Part shown: positions 27,474-34,854 of the stretch, one piece after another
Layout of the letters: every line of letters begins with the position of its first letter
Position numbering within the stretch: the first letter of the stretch is position 1
Origin: Erwinia oleae
GTDB taxonomy: Bacteria > Pseudomonadota > Gammaproteobacteria > Enterobacterales > Enterobacteriaceae
Length of the DNA: 34,854 bases
Direction: 5' to 3'
Assembly (NCBI RefSeq): GCF_000770305.1
Contig: NZ_JNVB01000044.1
Span: 1-34,854 of the forward strand
Notes under the pieces: generated by a model
Told to the model about the DNA's origin: nothing
The model's database searches: none
Seen by the model: the letters and a program-made list of their open reading frames with translations, nothing else
Position numbers and translations under genes: made by a program

Positions 27474-28369
27474 GGGTGATGTAAAACTTCTTCCGCGCTG
27501 GTTTTTTGATGCGCAATCGCCAGCGTCTGACCGAGGCGGGTCACGGTTTCCGGCGTCAGGCTCTCTGCCAGCATCACTTTATCCGGCGCAAAGAGATTGA
27601 TCACCGTCGAGCCCAGCTTGAAGCGGCCCATCTCCTGACCTTTCAGCAGCACTACTGAACCCTCTTCATCGGCACCCGGCCAACTCCAGCGTTTAATCAC
27701 GCCTTCGCGCGGTGGCGTGATGGTACCGGCCCAGGCCGTTTCGATGCTGCCGACGATGGTGGCGCCGACGAGGATCTGCGCCATCGGGCCGAATTCGGTA
27801 TCGAAGAGGCAGATAACGCGTTCGTTGCGGGCGAACAGGTTGGGAATATTTTGTGCCGTCAGGGGATTAACGGAGTAAAGGTCGCCCGGCACGTAGATCA
27901 TTTCACGCAGGATGCCGTTACAGGGCATATGCACGCGGTGGTAGTCGCGAGGCGCAAGATAGACGGTAACGAATTCGCCGCCGCGAAACATCTCAACCAT
28001 CGTCGCGTTACCGGCCAGCAGCGCTTCCAGCGTATAGGTATGGCCCTTGGCCTGGAAAATGCGATCGTCTTCAATGTGGCCTAACTGGCTGATTGCGCCG
28101 TCTGCGGGCAGCACCAGCAGGTTCGGATCGGTTTCAAGCGGGCGCGCATCATCGCGCAGCGGACGAACAAAAAAGTCATTGAAGGTGCGATAGCTGGCGG
28201 TATCCGGCTTTTGCGCCTCTTTCATATCAACTTTATAGAACCAGACAAAGAGATCGATAACGGCTTTTGTCAGCCAGCCGCCGCGCTTGCCTGCGCCCCA
28301 GCCAGCCAGTTCAGTCAGAGCCTTTTTCGGTAATAGATGATTAAGTCCGAGTTTTATACGATCTAACAC
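27470..28369 (-). CDS. psd: Phosphatidylserine decarboxylase proenzyme
   Basis: Psd makes phosphatidylethanolamine from phosphatidylserine at the inner membrane. It cleaves itself at an LGST site to form a pyruvoyl group on the serine of the alpha chain; the site is seen here as [15 protein letters not shown] near residue 252. The other family blocks, [29 protein letters not shown] [16 protein letters not shown] and [20 protein letters not shown], are intact. At 299 residues it is shorter than the E. coli protein (322) only at the poorly conserved C-terminus. psd and mscM form an operon. Confidence 0.97.
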   Translation of the reverse strand: MLDRIKLGLNHLLPKKALTELAGWGAGKRGGWLTKAVIDLFVWFYKVDMKEAQKPDTASYRTFNDFFVRPLRDDARPLETDPNLLVLPADGAISQLGHIEDDRIFQAKGHTYTLEALLAGNATMVEMFRGGEFVTVYLAPRDYHRVHMPCNGILREMIYVPGDLYSVNPLTAQNIPNLFARNERVICLFDTEFGPMAQILVGATIVGSIETAWAGTITPPREGVIKRWSWPGADEEGSVVLLKGQEMGRFKLGSTVINLFAPDKVMLAESLTPETVTRLGQTLAIAHQKTSAEEVLHHP

Positions 28370-28445
28370 GTTAGCCTCCGGGCTGATTGCAAAGTAGAAA
28401 GGGGGCGGATTGTATCAGCGCCCCGGTAATTAGGCTATGCACCCG

Positions 28446-29507
28446 TCAGTCACTGCTTTCGGAAAAATTACGGCGCGTTTTCAGCTGCATATCAGACATG
28501 CTGTCCAGAATGCGGTGATAGCTTTCAAAGCGCGCTTCATCAATCTCGCCATTGTTTACCGCTTCGCGAATGGCGCAGCCGGGATCGGTATCGTGTTTGC
28601 AGTCGCGAAACTTGCAGTGGCCTAAAAATTCACGAAATTCGACAAATCCCTGGGTGATTTGTTCCGGCTCTAAATGCCATAAACCGAATTCGCGCACGCC
28701 CGGCGAATCGATCACGTCGCCCCCGTGAGGAAAGTGGTAGAGCCGGGCGGCAGTGGTGGTGTGCTGCCCAAGCCCCGAGACGTCGGAAACGTCGTTGGTG
28801 AGGATCTCATTGGTGCCCGGTTCCAGCCCTAGCAGGGCATTCAGCAGGCTGGATTTCCCCACGCCAGACTGACCGGCAAAAATGCTTATGCGGTCGGTCA
28901 GTTCGGCTTCAAGCGCCGCCAGACCCTGCCTTTCATAGCTGGATACCATCAACACGCGATAGCCGATGCGGCGGTAAATATCCATCTGCTCATCAACAAA
29001 CGCGCGGCCTTCATCATCGAGCAGATCGGTTTTGTTCAGAACCAGCAGCGGCTCGACGTCCAGCGTTTCGCTGGCAATCAGGTAGCGATCGATAATATTC
29101 AACGACAGTTCCGGCAGAATGGCGGAGACAATCACTATCTGGTTGATATTGGCCGCAATGGGTTTTACGCCGTCGTAGAAATCGGGGCGGGTGAGTACCG
29201 ACGTGCGATCGTGAACCGCTTCGACGATGCCCTTTACGGTAGCGCCGCCTTCCTGACCGGGGCGCCAGCGCACGCGATCGCCGGTAACGAGCGAGCGGAT
29301 GGTGCGACGGATGTTGCAGCGATGCACTGAGGCATCGGCATCTTCCACGTCGGCATGCATACCGAAACGGCTGATGACCACGCCGTCACGCGCTTCGCCA
29401 AACAGGCTGTCATCCGGCTCAGGTTTGTCCGCGCGCTGCCTGAGGCGGCGCTGGTGATTAGCACTAACGCGACGTTGCTGACCTTTCGACAGTTTGTTTT
29501 TGCTCAC
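28446..29507 (-). CDS. rsgA: Small ribosomal subunit biogenesis GTPase RsgA
   Basis: RsgA is a circularly permuted GTPase that checks late 30S maturation. The 353 residues have an OB-fold domain (about 40-115), then G4 NKTDLL, G1 [13 protein letters not shown]2-like HTTT and G3 DSPG in the permuted order, and a zinc-binding C-terminal domain ([14 protein letters not shown]). The basic N-terminal tail [20 protein letters not shown] is usual. It is divergent from orn (92 bases between starts). Confidence 0.97.
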   Translation of the reverse strand: MSKNKLSKGQQRRVSANHQRRLRQRADKPEPDDSLFGEARDGVVISRFGMHADVEDADASVHRCNIRRTIRSLVTGDRVRWRPGQEGGATVKGIVEAVHDRTSVLTRPDFYDGVKPIAANINQIVIVSAILPELSLNIIDRYLIASETLDVEPLLVLNKTDLLDDEGRAFVDEQMDIYRRIGYRVLMVSSYERQGLAALEAELTDRISIFAGQSGVGKSSLLNALLGLEPGTNEILTNDVSDVSGLGQHTTTAARLYHFPHGGDVIDSPGVREFGLWHLEPEQITQGFVEFREFLGHCKFRDCKHDTDPGCAIREAVNNGEIDEARFESYHRILDSMSDMQLKTRRNFSESSD

Positions 29508-29599
29508 TCTTCCTCACACGGTTTGACAGGCTTCGCCCTGACAGGGCAAAACGTCTATGATACACCCTTACGTATTATATAAGCCACGGCGAGGAACCC

Positions 29600-30145
29600 A
29601 TGAGCGCAAATGCCAGTAACCTGATTTGGATTGATCTTGAGATGACCGGGCTGGACCCGAAGCAGGATCGTATTATTGAGATCGCCACGCTGGTTACCGA
29701 TTCAAACCTTAATATCCTCGCGGAAGGGCCGGTTCTGGCCGTTTATCAGACCGATGAGCAACTGGCGCTGATGGATGAGTGGAACGTGCGTACCCATACC
29801 GGCAGCGGGCTGGTTGAGCGCGTGAAGACGAGCCAGCACAGCGAGCGCGCTGCTGAGCTGGCAACGCTTGCGTTTTTAAAGCAGTGGGTGCCTGAAAACA
29901 GTTCGCCCATCTGCGGCAACAGTATCGGTCAGGATCGTCGGTTTCTTTTTAAATACATGCCTGAACTGGAAGCGTATTTCCACTATCGCTATCTTGACGT
30001 GAGCACGCTGAAAGAGCTGGCGCGTCGCTGGAAACCAGAAATTCTGCCAGGCTTCAAGAAGCAGGGCACGCATCAGGCGATGGACGATATTCGTGAGTCA
30101 GTGGCTGAACTGGCCTACTATCGCGAACACTTTATTCAGCGTTGA
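29600..30145 (+). CDS. orn: Oligoribonuclease
   Basis: Orn is an essential 3'-5' exoribonuclease that degrades dinucleotides, including pGpG. The 181 residues have the DEDDh catalytic set: D12 and E14 in [10 protein letters not shown], a central Asp in [10 protein letters not shown], and the HQAMDDI segment near residue 158. GAGGAA lies before the ATG. The tRNA-Gly cluster follows after 170 bases. Confidence 0.97.
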   Translation: MSANASNLIWIDLEMTGLDPKQDRIIEIATLVTDSNLNILAEGPVLAVYQTDEQLALMDEWNVRTHTGSGLVERVKTSQHSERAAELATLAFLKQWVPENSSPICGNSIGQDRRFLFKYMPELEAYFHYRYLDVSTLKELARRWKPEILPGFKKQGTHQAMDDIRESVAELAYYREHFIQR

Positions 30146-30237
30146 TGGGTGAAGGTTGTCCGGCTGCTGCTTAAATCAGCATTCTGTCGTTTTAAACAGC
30201 AGTTGAAGGGGCGGCGAAAAAAATTACGCTCAGAGAC

Positions 30238-30265
30238 TTGCAGCGAAAAGTAATTTTCGTATAAT
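30238..30265 (+). promoter_or_regulatory. Sigma-70 promoter of the tRNA-Gly cluster
   Basis: TTGCAG (30238-30243) and a perfect TATAAT (30260-30265) with a 16-base spacer are followed by the GC-rich discriminator GCACCCCG, typical of stringently controlled tRNA operons. Confidence 0.88.
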
Positions 30266-30315
30266 TCGCACCCCGTACCGGAACACAATTGTCGCGGTAC
30301 GCGAAACGCCGTTAA

Positions 30316-30391
<76 letters not shown>

Positions 30392-30420
30392 AAGCGTTAC
30401 AGCACGGTATCAAACAGTTT

Positions 30421-30496
<76 letters not shown>

Positions 30497-30527
30497 AGAT
30501 GATTACCGTGCGGCATTAAACAGTATT

Positions 30528-30603
<76 letters not shown>

Positions 30604-30642
30604 GATTACAGATGCGTGCCTTTGACGGCATGCAGCGCTTTT

Positions 30643-30670
30643 AAGGAGCTTCGGCTCCTTTTTTGTTGTC
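30643..30670 (+). terminator. Rho-independent terminator of the tRNA-Gly cluster
   Basis: AAGGAGC/GCTCCTT with the stable TTCG tetraloop is followed by TTTTGTTGTC. A textbook terminator 40 bases after tRNA copy 3. Confidence 0.95.
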
Positions 30671-30848
30671 TTTTTTTAGCTTTTACTTCCTCATTTTCCA
30701 GCCCGTCTCGCAAAAAACATTGCAACGTTTTAAACACTGCTCGGTTTGTCTGAAGAGATCCCGCACGGCCTGCTTTTACCGTTTCGCCCGATGCTTCACC
30801 GATGCTAGCTTCTCGTTTCACTGTATGGATACGATGATGAGAGGGAAT

Positions 30849-31646
30849 ATGCCTTTGATGGAAACAGTTGTATCACCGCTAACAGGATGGGTTGCGCTAA
30901 CGCTGGCAGGACTGTGTATCGGCAGCTTTCTGAATGTGGTTATTTATCGGTTGCCGTTGATGATAGCCCGAGGCGATAACGACACGTTACCGCCCCTGAC
31001 GCTGTTTCGTCCGGCCTCGCATTGTCCCGCGTGTGGCGTTCCGCCCGGCTGGCTGGCGTTGATCCCTGTATTGAGCTGGTGGTGGCTTAGGGGAAAGTGC
31101 CGCCACTGCGCCATACCGATACCGGTAAGATATCCGTTGACCGAGGCCGTCACGTTGGCGATAACGCTTTTTATCGGTTGGCTTCTTCCGCCGGGCGGTG
31201 AACTGGTTGGCATGCTGATTTTTAGCTGGCTGCTGCTGGCGCTGGCGGCAATTGACGGCATGACTTACCTTCTGCCGGACGCGCTTAACGGCCTGCTGCT
31301 GTGGAGCGGTCTGCTATTCACCCTATGCTACCAGCGCGACGCACTGCCGGATGCGATAACAGGCGCGGCGGCAGGTTATTGTGTTTTGCGGCTGTTTACG
31401 ACGATTGTTAGCAACATGTCAGGTAAAATCTGTATGGGGCAGGGCGACTTTAAGCTTACCGCTGCGCTGGGTGCCTGGACAGGCTGGCAGAATTTACCTC
31501 TGCTGCTGCTTATCGCCTCATTATGTGGCATCTCGTGGGCCCTCGTCGCCAGAGGCGTATTCGCCAGAAAACTGTCAGCTCCCATACCTTTTGGGCCGCC
31601 GTTGGCGTTAAGCGGCTGGCTGCTGGTTATTTACGCCAGATTTTGA
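30849..31646 (+). CDS. Prepilin peptidase / N-methyltransferase (PilD/GspO family)
   Basis: This inner-membrane aspartyl peptidase cleaves the leader of type IV pilins or type II secretion pseudopilins and methylates the new N-terminus. The protein of about 265 residues has the N-terminal GSFLNVVIYRLP motif, the zinc-binding pair CPAC and CRHC of the methyltransferase part, and both catalytic aspartates, in AIDGMTYLLPD and in MGQGDFKLTAALGAW, with about seven membrane helices. I start it at ATG 30849, with GAGGG five bases upstream; the open frame back to 30663 overlaps the tRNA terminator. No pilin or secretion gene is near. It lies between tRNA-Gly copies 3 and 4, a place not used in E. coli. 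Confidence 0.9.
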   Translation: MPLMETVVSPLTGWVALTLAGLCIGSFLNVVIYRLPLMIARGDNDTLPPLTLFRPASHCPACGVPPGWLALIPVLSWWWLRGKCRHCAIPIPVRYPLTEAVTLAITLFIGWLLPPGGELVGMLIFSWLLLALAAIDGMTYLLPDALNGLLLWSGLLFTLCYQRDALPDAITGAAAGYCVLRLFTTIVSNMSGKICMGQGDFKLTAALGAWTGWQNLPLLLLIASLCGISWALVARGVFARKLSAPIPFGPPLALSGWLLVIYARF

Positions 31647-31750
31647 ATCCCGGGAAGCCTAAAGGCGCCATGTGTTGAATTTTCCACGTTGTGACCGGTG
31701 CCCTCAGGTCGGGTGAAAAAGATCTTGTCATCGTCAGGCAATGAGTCCAT
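31631..31750 (-). CDS. Possible 39-aa small protein
   Basis: A minus-strand frame of 39 codons starts MDSLPDDDKIFFTRPEGTGH and ends LPGIQNLA. A strong GGGAGG lies four bases before the ATG, and TATAAT occurs about 40 bases further upstream. It overlaps the 3' end of the prepilin peptidase gene by 16 bases. I know no family for it. It may be a real small gene, the front of a decayed larger gene, or chance. Confidence 0.3.
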   Translation of the reverse strand: MDSLPDDDKIFFTRPEGTGHNVENSTHGAFRLPGIQNLA

Positions 31751-31851
31751 AATGCCTCCCATTCCAAGGCGAAGCACTTATAGATTATTATAAATCAATG
31801 AGTTAGCTCACTCTCCGATTCTGGAATAGCGTAAAGAATCTGTACCAAAAA

Positions 31852-31927
<76 letters not shown>

Positions 31928-32238
31928 AATTTTCTTCATCATCAGTTCAATCTAACATTTATCCACAGCAGCATGCTTGTTGCCCGCTGGCTTTTCCTCT
32001 GATGCCAAAATGTTTATAACAGACTTATCCACAGGATACGTTGTAATACATTCATTTTCACCGATATGTGCAAATCTGAATAAAAATAATAATCCATTGT
32101 TATTTAACGATATTTTAATATTACAAAGTATGAGCAGAACCGCTTGCGCTTTTTGTGACGATTGAATGACAACGATTTTTTATTTTTATCAACAGCGTGT
32201 GGACAACTTAATGGTCAGCAAACAGGCATGTTTGTTAT
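31928..32238. promoter_or_regulatory. datA: DnaA-box region, probable datA equivalent
   Basis: This 311-base AT-rich stretch between tRNA-Gly and queG has no gene. It carries two perfect consensus DnaA boxes TTATCCACA (31959-31967 and 32025-32033), a one-mismatch box TGTGCAAAT (minus orientation, 32067-32075), a weaker TTATCAACA (32186-32194) and TGTGGACAA (minus orientation, 32198-32206). TATCAACAGCGTG at 32187 differs at one core position from the IHF consensus WATCAANNNNTTR. In E. coli the datA locus, which with IHF promotes hydrolysis of DnaA-ATP and prevents over-initiation, lies in the same glyVXY-queG neighbourhood. Box matches are seen; the function is inference. Confidence 0.75.
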
Positions 32239-33378
32239 TCAGGTGTCACGTGGTAACCCTTTTTCAACCGCACGCACCAGACGTTTATGTTGTGCGGGCG
32301 TTACCTCAATAGCATTTTGCTGCCTTTTCTCACGCTGACGCGTCAGTGCCCACTCAATATGTTCATCCAGCATGGCGTTTTCGCCGTGACGAGCCGTCAA
32401 CACATCTACCGCTTCCTCCGACCAGGGCGCATTGCCCAGTGCAACCGCGATATTGCGCAGCCAGCGCAGATGGCCAATCCGCCGGATGGCCGAGCCTTCC
32501 GTAACTCGTAAAAACGTTGCCTCGTCCCAGCGAAAAAGAGCGGTTAACGGGGGGGCATGCAGCACCGCACGCGGGCTGAAATCGTCTTCGTCGGTAAGCT
32601 GACCATAGCGATTCCATGGGCAGATTAACTGGCAGTCGTCACATCCATAGATTCTGTTGCCAATCAACGGCCTGAACGCTTCAGGTATAGCGCCTTCCAG
32701 TTCAATCGTCAGATAGGAGATGCAGCGTCGTGCATCGACGGTATAAGGCGCGACGATAGCACCCGTCGGACAGGTGGTGATGCAGGCAACGCAGCGTCCG
32801 CACTGTTCCGTCTGCGGTGCGTCAACGGGCAGTGGCAGGTCAATCAGCAGTTCGCCGAGGAAAAACCATGAACCGGCTTCACGATTGAGGATGAGCGAGT
32901 GCTTGCCCGTCCAGCCCAGCCCGGCTTTTGCAGCCAGCGGCCTTTCCAGTACCGGTGCGGAATCGACGAAAGGTCGAAACTGCACGCTTTCGCAGCGCTC
33001 ACGGATCAAATCGCCGAGCTTTTTTAATCGATTACGCAATACTTTATGGTAGTCACGCCCCAGCGCATAACGGCTGACATAGCCCAGTTGAGGATTTTTT
33101 AAGGTGCTGGCAAAGGCGGCTCTGGCCGGCAGATAGTTCATTCGCACGCTGATGACCCGCAGCGTGCCGGGCAGAAGTTCATGAGGTCGTGCGCGCATCA
33201 TGCCGTGACGTGCCATCCAGTCCATCTCGCCGTGATACTGTTTGTCGAGCCATGCCTGAAGCCGCGGTTCTTCCGGGCTGAGATCGGTATCGCAGATACC
33301 GACCTGCTGGAAGCCGAGCGTCTGCCCCCATTTTTTAATGTCGAGGGCGAGTTGATTGAGATCGAGAGGATGCGACAT
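32239..33378 (-). CDS. queG: Epoxyqueuosine reductase
   Basis: QueG performs the last step of queuosine synthesis in tRNA, reducing epoxyqueuosine with a cobalamin cofactor and two [4Fe-4S] clusters. The 379 residues have the ferredoxin-like motifs CGRCVACITTCPTGAI and CDDCQLICPWN, and the N-terminal catalytic region with YGRDYH-like LGRDYHKVLRNRL. Length fits the family (379 in E. coli). Its ATG overlaps the ATG of the divergent nnr by two bases, so its promoter must lie inside nnr. Confidence 0.97.
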   Translation of the reverse strand: MSHPLDLNQLALDIKKWGQTLGFQQVGICDTDLSPEEPRLQAWLDKQYHGEMDWMARHGMMRARPHELLPGTLRVISVRMNYLPARAAFASTLKNPQLGYVSRYALGRDYHKVLRNRLKKLGDLIRERCESVQFRPFVDSAPVLERPLAAKAGLGWTGKHSLILNREAGSWFFLGELLIDLPLPVDAPQTEQCGRCVACITTCPTGAIVAPYTVDARRCISYLTIELEGAIPEAFRPLIGNRIYGCDDCQLICPWNRYGQLTDEDDFSPRAVLHAPPLTALFRWDEATFLRVTEGSAIRRIGHLRWLRNIAVALGNAPWSEEAVDVLTARHGENAMLDEHIEWALTRQREKRQQNAIEVTPAQHKRLVRAVEKGLPRDT

Positions 33379-34854
33379 GAATAACCTGAACCCGCTAAAA
33401 AACCCCGCCAGTTTACCCTATTCTGTCTGGCCTGTAGAGGCGATAAAACAGCTTGAACAACAGGGGGCCGACAGCCTTGGCATCACGTTGTTTGAACTGA
33501 TGCAGCGCGCAGGAGAAGCTGCTTTTGCAAAAATCCGCGCGCTGTGGCCTGCTAAAGAGCACTGGCTGATCCTGTGTGGGCACGGCAACAACGGCGGCGA
33601 CGGTTTTATTGTGGCGCGCCTGGCGCAATCCGCCGGACTGACGGTCAGCGTTATCGCCTGCGAAGGCAGTAAACCGCTGCCGGAAGAGGCACAGCAAGCG
33701 CGCGATGCCTGGCTGGCGGCTGGCGGAACCCTTCACGATCCTTCCGCGCCCTGGCCGGAAAAAGTGGAGGTTATTGTTGATGCTCTGTTAGGCGTCGGGG
33801 GCAATCGTGCACCTGAGGAACCTTACAGGGCGCTGATACAGCAGGCTAATCAGCATGCTGCGCCCGTGTTCGCAGTAGACTGCCCGTCCGGGTTAGTGGC
33901 CGCTAACGGAACGACGCCCGGCGAAGTCATCGTTGCTGACCATACGCTTACCTTCATCGCACTCAAACCTGGCCTGCTCACCGGTAAAGCCCGCGACGTG
34001 ACAGGCACACTGCATTTTCATGCGTTATGCCTCAATGCCTGGCTTAACGGGCAGATCGCGCCCGTTTCGCGCTTTGACGCCACGTCGCTCAGCCGCTGGC
34101 TGAAACCCCGAAAACCCACTTCGCATAAAGGCGATAACGGTAAGCTGGCGATTATCGGCGGCGATCACGGGACGGCGGGTGCGATATGCATGACCGGCGA
34201 AGCCGCATTACGCGCGGGCGCAGGGCTTGTGCGAGTACTCACTCACAAAGATAATATTACGCCGCTTGTCACTGCCCGACCCGAACTGATGGTGCAGGAG
34301 CTGACCGCCAACGCTATTGATGATGCGCTGGAGTGGGCCGACGTTATCGTGATCGGACCCGGGCTTGGCCAGGGAGAATGGGGTAAAAAAGCGCTGCAAA
34401 AGGTAGAAAATTCTCAGAAACTGATGCTGTGGGATGCTGATGCGCTTAACCTGCTGGCAATCAGGCCGGAGAAACGTCAAAATCGAATTATCACGCCTCA
34501 CCCGGGCGAGGCCGCGCGTTTACTGAATGTTAAAGTCAGCGAAATTGAGAGTGACCGCTTACATTCAGCTCAACAGTTAGCAAAGCGCTATGGCGGCGTG
34601 GCGGTATTAAAAGGCGCGGGCACGATTATCGCCAGCGCAGACGGTGAGACAGCTATTGCCGATGTAGGCAACGCGGGAATGGGCAGCGGCGGGATGGGTG
34701 ATGTGCTGTCGGGTATCATCGGCGGATTATTAGGCCAGAAGCTCTCGACGTATGAAGCGGCCTGCGCCGGATGCGTGGCTCATGGCGCTGCCGCAGAGGC
34801 GGTGGCGGAAAGCTACGGTACACGCGGAATGCTGGCCACCGATCTGTTTTCAAG
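33377..34854 (+). CDS. nnr: Bifunctional NAD(P)HX epimerase / ADP-dependent dehydratase (partial, 3' end outside)
   Basis: Nnr repairs hydrated NADH and NADPH. The frame is open from ATG 33377 to the window end (492 codons, about 95% of the E. coli length of 515). The N-terminal YjeF_N epimerase domain (about 1-220) shows GHGNNGGDGFIVARLA; the C-terminal ribokinase-like dehydratase domain (about 240 on) shows GDNGKLAIIGG, PHPGEAARLL and the ADP-site NAGMGSGGMGDVLSG. GAGGA seven bases before the ATG sits inside queG. Confidence 0.96.
   Translation, partial: MNNLNPLKNPASLPYSVWPVEAIKQLEQQGADSLGITLFELMQRAGEAAFAKIRALWPAKEHWLILCGHGNNGGDGFIVARLAQSAGLTVSVIACEGSKPLPEEAQQARDAWLAAGGTLHDPSAPWPEKVEVIVDALLGVGGNRAPEEPYRALIQQANQHAAPVFAVDCPSGLVAANGTTPGEVIVADHTLTFIALKPGLLTGKARDVTGTLHFHALCLNAWLNGQIAPVSRFDATSLSRWLKPRKPTSHKGDNGKLAIIGGDHGTAGAICMTGEAALRAGAGLVRVLTHKDNITPLVTARPELMVQELTANAIDDALEWADVIVIGPGLGQGEWGKKALQKVENSQKLMLWDADALNLLAIRPEKRQNRIITPHPGEAARLLNVKVSEIESDRLHSAQQLAKRYGGVAVLKGAGTIIASADGETAIADVGNAGMGSGGMGDVLSGIIGGLLGQKLSTYEAACAGCVAHGAAAEAVAESYGTRGMLATDLFS

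Noticed and set aside
26721..27479. 252-aa plus-strand frame
   Set aside because: Antisense shadow of the coiled-coil part of mscM; Leu/Arg-rich composition mirrors that region.
31795..31812. Similarity of AGTGAGCTAACTCA to the E. coli lac promoter region (vector-like)
   Set aside because: Only 14 bases match and the flanks differ, so chance is more likely than vector contamination.

Overview
The window is chromosomal DNA of a gamma-proteobacterium of the order Enterobacterales, most likely Erwiniaceae (Pantoea/Erwinia/Mixta-like). This rests on the strong resemblance of the protein sequences to E. coli and on a gene order close to the E. coli 94-95 min region: pheU-yjdC-dsbD-dcuA-aspA-fxsA-groES-groEL-yjeI-epmB-efp-ecnB-blc-frdDCBA-epmA-mscM-psd-rsgA-orn-glyVXY-queG-nnr. 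The family-level placement is inference.

Layout. Positions 1-6153 are accessory DNA: the tRNA-proximal end of an integrative and conjugative element (ICE), resembling the PFGI-1/SPI-7 kind, in a tRNA-Phe gene. From left to right it holds the start of an IS3-family transposase gene, a 36-codon gene tail apparently cut by that IS, an unknown 340-aa protein on the minus strand, a UvrD-like helicase, a TraI/MobH-like relaxase-family protein and a tyrosine recombinase. The recombinase lies about 200 bp from the 3' end of tRNA-Phe, which is the likely attachment site.

Positions 6302-13383 carry yjdC, dsbD (reducing power to the periplasm), dcuA and aspA (aspartate/fumarate metabolism) and fxsA, plus a CDP-glycerol glycerophosphotransferase-like gene where E. 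coli has yjeH. cutA is missing between dcuA and dsbD. Positions 13525-18680 hold the heat-shock operon groES-groEL with a clear sigma-32 promoter, the lipoprotein yjeI, a SnoaL-like orphan, and divergent epmB/efp. With epmA at 23146 this gives EF-P and two of its lysylation enzymes. Positions 18833-22881 hold entericidin ecnB, lipocalin blc and the fumarate reductase operon frdABCD; ecnA, sugE and ampC are absent compared with E. coli. AspA, DcuA and FrdABCD together form the aspartate-to-fumarate-to-succinate route of anaerobic fumarate respiration.

Positions 23146-34854 contain epmA, the mscM-psd pair, rsgA, orn, three tandem tRNA-Gly(GCC) genes, a prepilin peptidase gene, a fourth identical tRNA-Gly, an AT-rich stretch with two perfect DnaA boxes (a probable equivalent of E. 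coli datA), queG, and the start of nnr, which runs off the window. The parts most worth a second look are the ICE end with its unknown gene and its relaxase-like protein lacking the usual metal ligands, the datA-like locus, the peptidase between tRNA-Gly copies, and the glycerophosphotransferase-like gene next to groE.
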